A DNA stretch of 42,886 bases, taken from assembly GCF_002154725.1 (NCBI RefSeq), contig NZ_MTAW01000086.1, positions 1 to 42,886 of the forward strand, written 5' to 3'. Below, in pieces: positions 1 to 7,740 of the stretch (position 1 is the first letter of the stretch; the number at the start of each line of letters is the position of its first letter). Position numbers and translations under genes: made by a program. The notes below the pieces were generated by a model. The model saw only the letters and a program-made list of their open reading frames with translations, did no database searches and was not told where the DNA came from. The stretch is from Nostoc sp. 106C (GTDB lineage Bacteria > Cyanobacteriota > Cyanobacteriia > Cyanobacteriales > Nostocaceae).

Positions 1-120
1 TCCGATCTTGGGGGTTCCCCCAGGAGGAACTGCCGAAAGGGTCTCCCGACTTGAGAGTACTGGCTTTGAGCGGAGGTTTCCTCCGATGGCTTCTCCTAAG
101 GGAGACGCTGCGCGAACGCC
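1..120. repeat. Dispersed palindrome-rich repeat, copy 1
   Basis: This stretch is a chain of short perfect hairpins: GGGGG-TT-CCCCC near position 10, CGGAGG-TTT-CCTCCG near 72, TCTCC-TAAG-GGAGA near 92, then GAGACGCTGCGCGAAC. The core AACTGCCGAAAGGGT at 28-42, followed by a degenerate CC(G/A)ACTTG, recurs in the same orientation at about 25315-25340. It has no coding capacity. Strings of this kind are scattered through Nostocales genomes; that part is from general knowledge. Confidence 0.6.
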
Positions 121-185
121 AACGTCTTTGACGAACAGAACTTTGTAAGAATAACATAACAGAAATTTCTAGAGGAGGCTGGTAG

Positions 186-1178
186 ATGGCTGCAACCGAC
201 TTCAAAGACTATTACACAATTTTGGGAGTTAGTAAGACTGCCACTCCAGAGGAAATTAAACAAGCTTTTCGTAAATTAGCCCGTAAGTTTCATCCCGATG
301 TCAACCCAGGCAATAAACAAGCAGAGGCGCGTTTCAAAGAAGTGAACGAAGCCTATGAGGTTTTGTCAGACCCAGACAAGCGCAAAAAGTATGACCAATT
401 TGGTCAATATTGGAAACAAGTTGGTGAAGGCTTCCCGTCCGGTGGCCCTGGAGTTGATATGGGCGGCTTTGACTTCAGCCAATACGGCAGTTTTAATGAT
501 TTCCTCAATGAGTTGTTTGGCGGTGCTGGCCCTCGCAGTAGTCGCCAAAGCTATTCTTATCGTACTTCCACAGGTAGACCAGGTGGTTTTGGCGGTTTTA
601 ATGATTTTGGTTTTCAAGATGTAGGTGCGGGTGCAGGTGCAACTCAAGATAGTGAAGCCGCGATCGCTCTCAGTTTTGCCGAAGCATTTGCTGGTGTGCA
701 AAAGCGCTTCAGCCTTGGCAACGAAACGATAGAGGTTCGTATCCCGGCTGGTGCTAAATCCGGTACTCGCCTGCGTGTGCGGGGCAAAGGTCAAGTAAAC
801 CCTATGACCCAACAACGGGGTGATCTGTTCTTAAAGGTGGAACTTCAGCCCCACTCGTTTTTCCAAATTGAAGGCGATAATCTTGTCTGTGAACTTCCGA
901 TCACACCAGATGAAGCCACTCTCGGAGCTTCAATCGATGTTCCCACACCCGATGGTTCAGTGAACGTCAAGCTGCCTGCGGGAGTGCGTTCTGGTCAATC
1001 CCTACGTTTACGTGGCAAAGGCTGGCCCCTAGCCAAAGGTGGGCGTGGCGATCAGTTGGTGAAGGTGGCGATTGTCCCACCAAAAGACCTTAGCCAACAA
1101 GAGCGGGAATACTATGAAAAAATCCGGGCTATACGTACTTATAATCCCCGCAGTCATTTGCAACAGGTCAAGCTATAA
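186..1178 (+). CDS. DnaJ/CbpA-type J-domain co-chaperone without zinc finger
   Basis: A cytosolic Hsp70 co-chaperone of 330 residues. The J domain is at about residues 8-70 with the HPD signature at 36-38, which stimulates DnaK ATPase in this family. A Gly/Phe-rich linker follows (about 75-150), then the two beta-barrel C-terminal substrate-binding domains (about 155-310). There are no CxxCxGxG repeats, so this is the type B/CbpA form rather than canonical DnaJ. The ATG at 186 is supported by a strong Shine-Dalgarno AGAGGAGG at 171-178 with 7-base spacing. No dnaK or grpE gene lies next to it in the window. A GC-rich hairpin follows the stop codon. Confidence 0.93.
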   Translation: MAATDFKDYYTILGVSKTATPEEIKQAFRKLARKFHPDVNPGNKQAEARFKEVNEAYEVLSDPDKRKKYDQFGQYWKQVGEGFPSGGPGVDMGGFDFSQYGSFNDFLNELFGGAGPRSSRQSYSYRTSTGRPGGFGGFNDFGFQDVGAGAGATQDSEAAIALSFAEAFAGVQKRFSLGNETIEVRIPAGAKSGTRLRVRGKGQVNPMTQQRGDLFLKVELQPHSFFQIEGDNLVCELPITPDEATLGASIDVPTPDGSVNVKLPAGVRSGQSLRLRGKGWPLAKGGRGDQLVKVAIVPPKDLSQQEREYYEKIRAIRTYNPRSHLQQVKL

Positions 1179-1188
1179 AAAATCATGT

Positions 1189-1224
1189 TTCGCGCCCAGA
1201 ATTTCATGGCGTCTGAGGCGCGAA
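1189..1224 (+). terminator. Hairpin downstream of the DnaJ-like gene
   Basis: TTCGCGCC at 1189-1196 pairs with GGCGCGAA at 1217-1224 across a 20-base loop, starting 10 bases after the stop codon. There is no T-run after it, so it may be a weak terminator or an mRNA 3'-end stabiliser rather than a classical intrinsic terminator. Confidence 0.4.
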
Positions 1225-1335
1225 GCTATGTTAATTCTTTAGTTCCATTTCTGGACTCAATACGACTGTTTCTCCCACTGACTCCCTGCTTCCCTGCTCT
1301 AAACGCGATGGGATATTTTTTTATTTGGAAATCCT

Positions 1336-1992
1336 TTATTGGGGTTGATTTTTTGCCATTAAAACTTTTATCCGAGACTTAAACGCTTCAATTGTCTCTG
1401 GGGTTGGTTGGGTGGTTTGCCAGGATGGACGTTGCATCAAACGCTCGCACCAAGCTTGGAGTTTAAAATTTAAAGCTACTCCCATTTGCGGTAGCCAGGG
1501 AATGCTACTACCAGCAACGATATCAGCAAGAGTTAATTGCTCACTACCAAAGTATAAGCGATCGCCTAGTAGTTGCTCAAAGAAAGCCAGTACGGTGGCT
1601 GATTTCTGCTTTGCTTCCTCTACCTTCTGTTGATCGTCGTCTAAGCCAATCATTTGCCGAAATAGTGGATTCATGGCAGGTATTAGCTCATTTATCGTCA
1701 CCATTTCCACCATCCGCACGGTGGCTAGAGTCTGCACTTCTTGGGGTAACAAGGCAGGCGTGGGATACTTGGCCTCTAGATAGTCCAGAATTGCTAAGGA
1801 TTCCACTACCCTAAAGCCATCATCAACTAACACGGGAATATGATGGAAGGGATTGAGCGCTACAAACTCTGGTTGAAACTGATCGCCATCCAGTTTCATT
1901 TCTATTAGTTCAAAATCTAGTCCCTTTTCCAGTAAGGCAATCCAAGGGCGGCGGGAGTTCACCGAAATGGGCTGGTGATAAAGTTTGAGCAT
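1336..1992 (-). CDS. Glutathione S-transferase family protein (paralogue 1)
   Basis: A 218-residue soluble GST-fold protein. The N-terminal thioredoxin-like half (about 1-78) has LYHQPISVNSRR, with a candidate active-site Ser, the cis-proline motif HIPVL and the glutathione-binding ES in VVESLAILDYLE. The all-helical C-terminal half (about 85-205) carries the conserved LADI motif near the N-cap helix. The ATG at 1992 has a GGAGAG ribosome site about 8 bases upstream. It lies 39 bases downstream of a close paralogue on the same strand, so the two are probably co-transcribed after a tandem duplication. The substrate cannot be told from sequence; detoxification or peroxide defence is a family-level inference. 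Confidence 0.9.
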   Translation of the reverse strand: MLKLYHQPISVNSRRPWIALLEKGLDFELIEMKLDGDQFQPEFVALNPFHHIPVLVDDGFRVVESLAILDYLEAKYPTPALLPQEVQTLATVRMVEMVTINELIPAMNPLFRQMIGLDDDQQKVEEAKQKSATVLAFFEQLLGDRLYFGSEQLTLADIVAGSSIPWLPQMGVALNFKLQAWCERLMQRPSWQTTQPTPETIEAFKSRIKVLMAKNQPQ

Positions 1993-2031
1993 CAGAAAAT
2001 CTCTCCGCTTTTATCAATATGAGCTTGATCT

Positions 2032-2688
2032 TTAACCTGCATTATGCTGCGCCATTCTTGCGGCCATGCGAGCCTTCATAACTTCCAGGGGAACCTCAGT
2101 AGCTTGCCATGTTGGACGTGCAAGCAGGCGTTCGCACCAAGCATTCAGTTTTGGATAGTCGTTTAAGGAGACACCTCCTCTTGGCAACCAGGGTACTAAA
2201 GTGCCAGCAACAGGCTCAGCTAGAGTGATGTGTTCACTACCAAAGTAAGGGCGATCGTCTAGCAAATTCTCAAAAAACTTCAGCACTGTTGATGCTTTCT
2301 GCTTTGCCTGCTCAATTTTTTCCGGATCGCCTCCAGGTAAGCCTAGCATTTGCGGAGTCAACGGCATAATGGCTGACAACAACTCATTTACCGTTACCAT
2401 TTGTACCATTCGCGCGATCGCTAAATCCTGAGCATCTTTGGGCAGCATTGCAGGCGTAGAGTACTTTGCCTCTAAATAGTCCAAAATAGCTAAGGATTCT
2501 ACTATATGAAACCCTTCATCTTCTAAAACCGGAACGTGATGAAAAGGGCTAATTGCCAAAAAATCTGGTTTAAACTGCTCTCCATCCAGTTTTAGTTCTA
2601 CTAGTTCAAACTCTAGTTCTTTTTCCAGCAGTGTAATCCAGACTCGGCGTGAGTTAGGAGATATTGGGGAGTGATAAAGCTTCAGCAT
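2032..2688 (-). CDS. Glutathione S-transferase family protein (paralogue 2)
   Basis: A 218-residue GST-fold protein, a close relative of the next gene downstream: LYHSPISPNSRR at the N-terminus, then HVPVL cis-Pro and VESLAILDYLEAKY. The start is taken as the ATG at 2688, giving the same length as the paralogue. A GAGG ribosome site at 2696-2699 is 7 bases from this ATG but only 1 base from an in-frame TTG at 2694, which rules out the longer form. Differences between the copies cluster in the C-terminal substrate-binding helices (GGDPEK versus DDQQK), suggesting divergence in electrophile specificity. First gene of a probable two-gene unit. Confidence 0.9.
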   Translation of the reverse strand: MLKLYHSPISPNSRRVWITLLEKELEFELVELKLDGEQFKPDFLAISPFHHVPVLEDEGFHIVESLAILDYLEAKYSTPAMLPKDAQDLAIARMVQMVTVNELLSAIMPLTPQMLGLPGGDPEKIEQAKQKASTVLKFFENLLDDRPYFGSEHITLAEPVAGTLVPWLPRGGVSLNDYPKLNAWCERLLARPTWQATEVPLEVMKARMAARMAQHNAG

Positions 2689-2885
2689 GAGCAAACCTCA
2701 AAGCCTTATAAGTATGCAAATCGATGTCAATTTTATACCTTATAAGTAATTCGACAAATCCAAATTAATTATTTAATTTTTTATCGCAAAACTTAAAAAT
2801 AAAAATGGAAAAAGATACAAGGTAAGATTTTTGCCTTGTTTCCTTTCCCTATTACTCTTTGCAAAAGAGTCAGTTTTATTTATAT

Positions 2886-3434
2886 CTACTTAACTGATAA
2901 ATTGAATTGTTCTAACAATGTCTTAACACTGGCATTATGATCCAAAAAAGAAAATAAATGGAAGTAGCGAAGTTTGCCTTCTTTATCTAATACAAACTGT
3001 GCTGGTAAAGGCGCTCCTAAAGCTTGTCCTACCCGATATTTACGAAATACTCGACAAATAGGATCGCTCAACAACGGCATTTTTAAGCCTAAATCTCTTA
3101 CAACTATTTGGCTTTGTCTTTCGTCTGTGCTAGTAATCATCAAAACTTCTATACCACGCTCTTTAAATTGCTCGTAGTTTTCATTCAAAGCTTTGATGTG
3201 AGGATAGCACAATGGGCAATACTGCTTTTCTGTAAATATCCGGGTAAAAGCTAGTAAGACTGGTTGCTTACCTCGAAAATCTGACAATTTTACCAAACTA
3301 CCGTTGGTAATATCCGGTAGTTGAAAGTCTGGTGTTCCTACTTCCAGCCTTAACTGATTTATAGCTGGGATTGGCAGAAAATTGCGGAAGAAACGCTCAT
3401 TTAATAAGCCGCTAAAATCAGTTGAAGTTAGCAT
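2886..3434 (-). CDS. Peroxiredoxin-like (AhpC/TSA, redoxin) protein
   Basis: A 182-residue thioredoxin-fold protein. After a roughly 35-residue N-terminal extension come VGTPDFQLPD and the strand LVKLSDFRGKQPVLLAF, typical of the AhpC/TSA fold. The redox centre is a CPLC motif (Cys73 and Cys76) rather than the usual PxxxTxxC peroxiredoxin site, so it may act as a thiol-disulfide reductase or an atypical peroxidase. No resolving cysteine is seen near the C-terminus. Thr98-Ser/Thr (ITSTDERQ) and LLSDP match the family core. It sits on the same strand as, and downstream of, the 2-Cys peroxiredoxin gene, but 245 bases of repeat-rich DNA separate them, so separate transcription is likely. Confidence 0.82.
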   Translation of the reverse strand: MLTSTDFSGLLNERFFRNFLPIPAINQLRLEVGTPDFQLPDITNGSLVKLSDFRGKQPVLLAFTRIFTEKQYCPLCYPHIKALNENYEQFKERGIEVLMITSTDERQSQIVVRDLGLKMPLLSDPICRVFRKYRVGQALGAPLPAQFVLDKEGKLRYFHLFSFLDHNASVKTLLEQFNLSVK

Positions 3435-3480
3435 ATTTTAATCCTTGATTGTTTAAAGGCAATAGTCAAGAGTCCATAGT

Positions 3481-3540
3481 CCATAGATCAAGAATCCAAA
3501 ATTTAATGACCAATGAAAAATGACAAATGACAAGCGAAGC
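3481..3540. repeat. Short heptamer-type repeat (AATGACAAATGAC family)
   Basis: The spacer contains units of the form AATGACCAATGAAAAATGACAAATGACAA (read in pieces), plus AGTCCATAGTCCATAG just before. The same family recurs at about 13290, 33501-33545, 33920-33948 and 36145-36187. Non-coding; typical of short tandemly repeated sequences in heterocystous cyanobacteria. Confidence 0.6.
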
Positions 3541-3550
3541 ACAATGAAAA

Positions 3551-3620
3551 AACCACAGATAGGCACTGAATTTGACACCGATTCATCTGTATCTGTGTTC
3601 ATCCGTGGTTATCTGTGGTT
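3551..3620. repeat. 70-bp inverted-repeat element
   Basis: AACCACAGATA at 3551-3561 is the exact reverse complement of TATCTGTGGTT at 3610-3620, enclosing about 48 bases that include further ATCTGT-type units. It could form a long hairpin between the two peroxiredoxin genes. It has no coding capacity and no obvious target-site duplication. It may serve as a terminator for the 2-Cys peroxiredoxin mRNA or be a dispersed repeat; the sequence does not decide. Confidence 0.55.
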
Positions 3621-3679
3621 ATAAATGATACTGCTCTTAAATCCAGTATACTGCGTTGCTACTTTCTAGCAAGAGAAAG

Positions 3680-4291
3680 CTAGACAGCAGAGAAGTAAAC
3701 TTTAGATTTCACTGGATCGGGATTCATGGTTTTATCCCCAGGTTGCCAACCAGCTGGGCAAACTTCGTCGGGGTGAGACTGAACGTACTGAATTGCTTGT
3801 AATGTCCGCAGGGTTTCATCAACGCTACGACCAAAAGCTAGGTTGTTAATGGTAGCGTGTTGGATGACACCATCTTTATCGATGATAAACAGACCGCGCA
3901 GAGCAATACCTGCTGCTGGATCAAGAACGTTGTAAGCTGCACTTACTTCTTTCTTAATGTCGGAAACTAAGGGATAATTCAGGTCGCCGACACCACCAGA
4001 TTTGCGGTCAGTTTGAATCCAAGCTAGGTGAGAGAACTCGCTATCAACGGAAACACCAAGGATTTCCGTGTTATTTTTCTTGAATTCTTCGTAGCGATCG
4101 CTAAATGCTGTGATCTCAGTGGGACAAACAAAGGTAAAGTCTAGGGGATAAAAGAATAGAACAACATACTTACCGCGATAGTCGGAAAGTTTGATGGTCT
4201 TAAATTCCTGATCCACTACAGCTGTTGCTGTAAATTCTGGAGCCTGTTGACCAACGCGGAGGCTTCCTTCTGTTCCGTAAGTGAGGGACAT
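3680..4291 (-). CDS. Typical 2-Cys peroxiredoxin
   Basis: A thioredoxin-dependent peroxidase of 203 residues reducing hydrogen peroxide and alkyl hydroperoxides. The peroxidatic Cys56 lies in DFTFVCPTE; the resolving Cys178 is in [14 protein letters not shown] loop (about residue 99-102, GGLG class) and the C-terminal YF pair (199-200) are both present, the features linked in eukaryotic-type enzymes with sensitivity to over-oxidation. Length and motifs fit the plant/cyanobacterial 2-Cys class acting as a dimer. It is divergent from the debranching-enzyme gene, and a near-perfect 25-bp palindrome sits about 100 bases upstream of its start, a candidate redox or metal-regulated operator. Confidence 0.96.
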   Translation of the reverse strand: MSLTYGTEGSLRVGQQAPEFTATAVVDQEFKTIKLSDYRGKYVVLFFYPLDFTFVCPTEITAFSDRYEEFKKNNTEILGVSVDSEFSHLAWIQTDRKSGGVGDLNYPLVSDIKKEVSAAYNVLDPAAGIALRGLFIIDKDGVIQHATINNLAFGRSVDETLRTLQAIQYVQSHPDEVCPAGWQPGDKTMNPDPVKSKVYFSAV

Positions 4292-4389
4292 TAACCTAAT
4301 TCTCCTTCAACTTATATCCATTTACTAGCGTTGGGATTCGGGTCAGTAAAAACTTACCCGTTCACGCTGTCACAGTTTAATTACGATCT

Positions 4390-4414
4390 GTTACGACTAT
4401 ATCATAGTCATAAC
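4390..4414. promoter_or_regulatory. 25-bp palindrome, candidate operator between divergent genes
   Basis: Half-sites GTTACGACTAT and ATAGTCATAAC are reverse complements with one mismatch, around a 3-base centre. The site is 16 bases before the ATG of the debranching-type gene and about 100 bases before the start of the 2-Cys peroxiredoxin gene. Length and AT-rich inverted symmetry resemble Fur/PerR-family operators; the identity of the binding protein is inference only. Confidence 0.5.
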
Positions 4415-4429
4415 GATTTTGAGTAGCAA

Positions 4430-6532
4430 ATGGCAGATTTAGATCAAAGAGAGTGGTTGCTGACCAATGGCTTAGGTAGTTTTGCCAGTGGGACAGTTTC
4501 AGATGTCCGTACACGTACTTATCACGGTTGGTTATTTGCCGCTACAAATCCACCTTCTGAGCGTACTCTGCTGCTTTCGCACTTAGAAGCTAGCCTAGAA
4601 GTACAAGGCAAAGTAGTGGCATTGGGAACGAATTACTGGGGCAGTGGTCGAATAGAACCTACTGGCTACGAACTGCTACGCTCTTTTGATATTAACCCAG
4701 TTCCAAAATGGATTTGGGGCGATGATAATTGGCAACTAAGTAGACAATTAGTAATACCTCATGGGTTGGTGGAGCCTGACAAAGGTGGAGACAAGGGAGC
4801 ATTTTCTTCCCTGTCCCCCTTTTCTCCCCATTCTCCGACGCCGCACCCCACCTTGTGCCATCGACTTTTGATTCAGTATCGCTACGAAGGTACGGAAGTA
4901 GCCATCTTAAGGCTACGATTGCTAATTGGCGATCGCGACTTTCACCATCAACAAAAGGCTTCTCCAGAATTACACTTTTCACAAGTGCTATTGCCCCAGC
5001 AAGTTTGCTTGCAAGCGATTCTTGGCGGACGCTTTGGCACACCTTGGCATTTACGTTGGACACAAGGAGACTATCGACCTGATGGAGTATGGTACTGGGA
5101 TTATCGATTACCAGAAGAAACTCAGCGGGGATTAGGCGATCGCGAAGACCTCTACAGCCCAGGTTACTTAACGGTTACTCTTAAACCAGGAGATGTTGTA
5201 ACTTTAGAAGTCCGAGTAGGGTTTCCCGAACCACAGCCAGCTCCTCTGAGTTGTGAAACTTTTACAGAAGCTATAGAGGCTGAGGAAGAAAGACTTTCCC
5301 AGGTCTTTGGCTGGGATCGGGGAGAACAGGGGGACAAGCAAGAAAATGCTCCCTTGTCTTATGCCCAATCCCCAATTTGGCAACAACTATTAAAAGCCAG
5401 CGATCGCTTTATAGTTTATCGAGCTTCTATTGCCGGGCCTACCGTGATTGCTGGTTATCATTGGTTCAATGACTGGGGGCGTGATACTTTAATTGCCTTA
5501 CCAGGGTTAGCATTAGTTCCACAACGTTTTGATCTTGCAAAAGGGCTGTTGCGAACTTTTGGACATTACTGTCGCCAAGGACTAATTCCAAATGCATTTC
5601 CTGATGTCGGTGGTGAGCCTTTTTACAACAGTATTGATGCAGCGCTGTTGTGGATCGAAACTCTAGGACTATACTTGGAAGCTACCCAAGACTGGCAATT
5701 TTTGGCAGAGCAATTCCCTGTGGTGCAACAAATCCATAAAGCATTTGTAGGTGGCACTCGCTACAATATCCATGTAGATGCTACTGATTGGCTGGTTAGT
5801 TGGAATGCTCGTAATGTAGCCTTGACCTGGATGGATGCAGTAGTTGGAGGCGAACCTGTGACTCCTCGCCTCGGTAAACCAGTAGAAATTAATGCCTTGT
5901 GGTATTCAGCTTTGTGTTGGCTGAGTCAATGGGCAGAACGATTAAGCCAAATTCAAGATCCCAATTCCTCAGAGCGTCTGGCAAAACAAGCACAGCGTTA
6001 TGACCAGCAAGCACAACAGGTAAAAGGCTCGCTGCAAAAGTTTTGGAATCCCAAACTCTGCTACTTATACGACACTATCGAGCTAGACGATCGCCGTAAT
6101 TCCCAAATTCGCCCCAACGCAGTTTTAGCACTGTCCCTACACCATTGTGGGTTTCCACAAGAACAAGGACGTCAAGTACTTGCAGTAGCAACTTCTAGTT
6201 TGCTTACGCCCTATGGACTGCGGAGCCTCGATCCAGGAGATCCGCAATATATCGGGAAATACCAAGGTACTCCAGAGGAGCGCGATCGCGCCTACCACCA
6301 AGGTACTGTTTGGAGTTGGCTGATTGGCGCGTTTATTCGTGCTTGGGAGCGTTTTTATCCAGAAGAGCCACTGCCTTTTGATTGGCAACCCCTACTGGAA
6401 CACTTCTTACATGATGCTTGTCTTGGGTCTATTTCTGAGATTTTTGATGGCGACGCACCCCACCAACCCAAAGGCGCGATCGCCCAAGCTTGGTCGGTTG
6501 CCGAAGTTATACGCTATTTACCTAAATCTTAG
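4430..6532 (+). CDS. Amylo-alpha-1,6-glucosidase (glycogen debranching-type, GDE_N/GDE_C)
   Basis: A 700-residue glycoside hydrolase of the archaeal/bacterial debranching-enzyme type, acting on alpha-1,6 branches of glycogen. The N-terminal beta domain (about 5-275) begins with EWLLTNGLGSFASGTV and RTYHGWLFA, hallmarks of GDE_N. The (alpha/alpha)6 catalytic domain (about 315-695) carries HWFNDWGRDTLIALPGL, NAFPDVGG and RAYHQGTVWSWL. Two low-complexity insertions interrupt the N-terminal half: a Ser/Pro/His-rich stretch at about 4777-4855 and a Gly/Gln/Lys stretch at about 5320-5365, both resembling local intergenic C-rich sequence. No strong ribosome site is seen. Convergent with the methionine aminopeptidase gene. 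Confidence 0.9.
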   Translation: MADLDQREWLLTNGLGSFASGTVSDVRTRTYHGWLFAATNPPSERTLLLSHLEASLEVQGKVVALGTNYWGSGRIEPTGYELLRSFDINPVPKWIWGDDNWQLSRQLVIPHGLVEPDKGGDKGAFSSLSPFSPHSPTPHPTLCHRLLIQYRYEGTEVAILRLRLLIGDRDFHHQQKASPELHFSQVLLPQQVCLQAILGGRFGTPWHLRWTQGDYRPDGVWYWDYRLPEETQRGLGDREDLYSPGYLTVTLKPGDVVTLEVRVGFPEPQPAPLSCETFTEAIEAEEERLSQVFGWDRGEQGDKQENAPLSYAQSPIWQQLLKASDRFIVYRASIAGPTVIAGYHWFNDWGRDTLIALPGLALVPQRFDLAKGLLRTFGHYCRQGLIPNAFPDVGGEPFYNSIDAALLWIETLGLYLEATQDWQFLAEQFPVVQQIHKAFVGGTRYNIHVDATDWLVSWNARNVALTWMDAVVGGEPVTPRLGKPVEINALWYSALCWLSQWAERLSQIQDPNSSERLAKQAQRYDQQAQQVKGSLQKFWNPKLCYLYDTIELDDRRNSQIRPNAVLALSLHHCGFPQEQGRQVLAVATSSLLTPYGLRSLDPGDPQYIGKYQGTPEERDRAYHQGTVWSWLIGAFIRAWERFYPEEPLPFDWQPLLEHFLHDACLGSISEIFDGDAPHQPKGAIAQAWSVAEVIRYLPKS

Positions 6533-6604
6533 ATTGAGAAGCAAAGTCCAGAGTCAATGGTCAAGGGTCAATGGTTTTGACTATGGACTATTGACTCTTG
6601 ATTG

Positions 6605-7432
6605 TTAAATTTTCGTGCGATCAGTCAAAATCTCATAGCCAGTCTCAGTTACCAAAACGGTATGCTCAAACTGCGCCGACAAAGCATTATCCACAGTTAC
6701 CGCTGTCCAGCGATCGGCTAAAGTTCGTGTATGCTTAGAACCTGCATTTAAAATTGGTTCAATTGCCAATGTCATTCCGGCGCGTAGTTTCACATTTGGC
6801 ATCTCTCTGGTGCGGAAGTTAAACACTGAAGGTTCTTCGTGCAGATTACGTCCAACGCCGTGTCCGGTAAATTCTTCGACCACGCTAAAACCGTTGATTT
6901 TTACATGGTCTTCAATTGCCCCAGCAATATCCAGCAAGTATACACCCGCCTTTACTTGTTCAATACCTTTATAGAGAGCTTCCTCAGCTACACAAATCAG
7001 TTTAGCGGCTTCCGGGGTAACTTCACCTACGGCAATCGTAATGCAAGAGTCACCATGAAAGCCTTGATAATAAGCGCCCGTATCTACTTTTAATACATCA
7101 CCAGTGCGAATTACTTTCTTTGGACTAGGAATTCCATGTACAACTTCATTATTAATGCTGGAGCAGATAGAAGCAGGAAAGCCGTGATATCCCTTAAAGC
7201 TTGGAGTTGCGCCCATTTCTCGAATACGTTTCTCCGCATGAGCATCCAAGTCAGCCGTAGTCATTCCCGGTTGTACTAGCTCAGAAATTTCTTTAAGTAC
7301 AGTTGCTACAATTTTTGCTGATTGCCGCATAATGTCAATTTCCCGCGGCGATTTAATTTCGATACCTCGGCGCTGTTTTTTTGGCGATGTCGGCTGAGTT
7401 GTTTGAGCAAGTAAGTTACTGAGAATGTTCAT
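6605..7432 (-). CDS. map: Methionine aminopeptidase, type I
   Basis: Removes the initiator methionine from nascent proteins; cytosolic dimetal enzyme of 275 residues. All expected ligands are visible: His99 (substrate-binding), Asp117 and Asp128 in [13 protein letters not shown], His191 in FTGHGVGR, Glu225 in LAIEPI and Glu256 in FEHTVLV. An N-terminal extension of about 25 residues precedes the catalytic core ([14 protein letters not shown]); it lacks zinc-finger cysteines. It is convergent with the debranching-type gene across a 72-base spacer made of GTCAATGGTCAAGG-type repeats. Cyanobacteria often have several map genes, so this may be one of a set. Confidence 0.96.
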   Translation of the reverse strand: MNILSNLLAQTTQPTSPKKQRRGIEIKSPREIDIMRQSAKIVATVLKEISELVQPGMTTADLDAHAEKRIREMGATPSFKGYHGFPASICSSINNEVVHGIPSPKKVIRTGDVLKVDTGAYYQGFHGDSCITIAVGEVTPEAAKLICVAEEALYKGIEQVKAGVYLLDIAGAIEDHVKINGFSVVEEFTGHGVGRNLHEEPSVFNFRTREMPNVKLRAGMTLAIEPILNAGSKHTRTLADRWTAVTVDNALSAQFEHTVLVTETGYEILTDRTKI

Positions 7433-7740
7433 GGGAAATTAAAAGTGATGGGCGCTGGAACGCAGAAAGTTAATTTTTTCTAAGAGGATGTTTATAAAGT
7501 CTAAATTAATACCAAACCCGGCGAATATAATTCGCCCAAAACTTTTAAAACATCCTCTAAGGCACGTGAGAAATAATATCTATATTTAAATTAACTTATT
7601 TTTTACTACGCTTCGCGTGTTAGGTGTCAGTTGTTAGCTGTTAGTTATTTTTTAGAGCGAGTCTAATCTCCCTTCCCTTGATTGACAGTATATAGATTTT
7701 TTGTTACTGACCACTGACAAAATTCCTGAATGTGGAATTG
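7433..7740. other. 308-bp gene-free spacer with a MITE
   Basis: No gene is seen. The spacer holds a 74-bp MITE-like element at 7484-7557 and, downstream, short TGTTAG/TCAGTTGTTAGCTG repeats at about 7618-7650. Both flanking genes are on the minus strand, so the promoter of map should lie at the left part of this spacer; no clear -35/-10 pair could be chosen. Confidence 0.5.
7484..7557. mobile_element. 74-bp MITE-like element with TAA target duplication
   Basis: The terminal inverted repeats are GAGGATGTTTATAAAGT (left, 7484-7500) and ACTTTTAAAACATCCTC (right, 7541-7557), matching at 15 of 17 positions. Perfect 3-bp direct repeats TAA flank it at 7481-7483 and 7558-7560. The centre holds a perfect palindrome, GGCGAAT-ATA-ATTCGCC. 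It has no coding capacity, so it is non-autonomous. A 3-bp TNA-type duplication is known for some IS5-family groups; assignment to that family is inference. Confidence 0.7.

Noticed and set aside
366-815. 149-codon open frame on the minus strand inside the DnaJ-like gene
   Set aside because: Fully antisense to a well-supported gene; no family resemblance, composition follows the complement of the J-domain protein.
1185-1382. 65-codon plus-strand frame after the DnaJ-like gene
   Set aside because: Overlaps the hairpin and C-rich spacer and runs into the GST gene antisense; no ribosome site or protein-like conservation.
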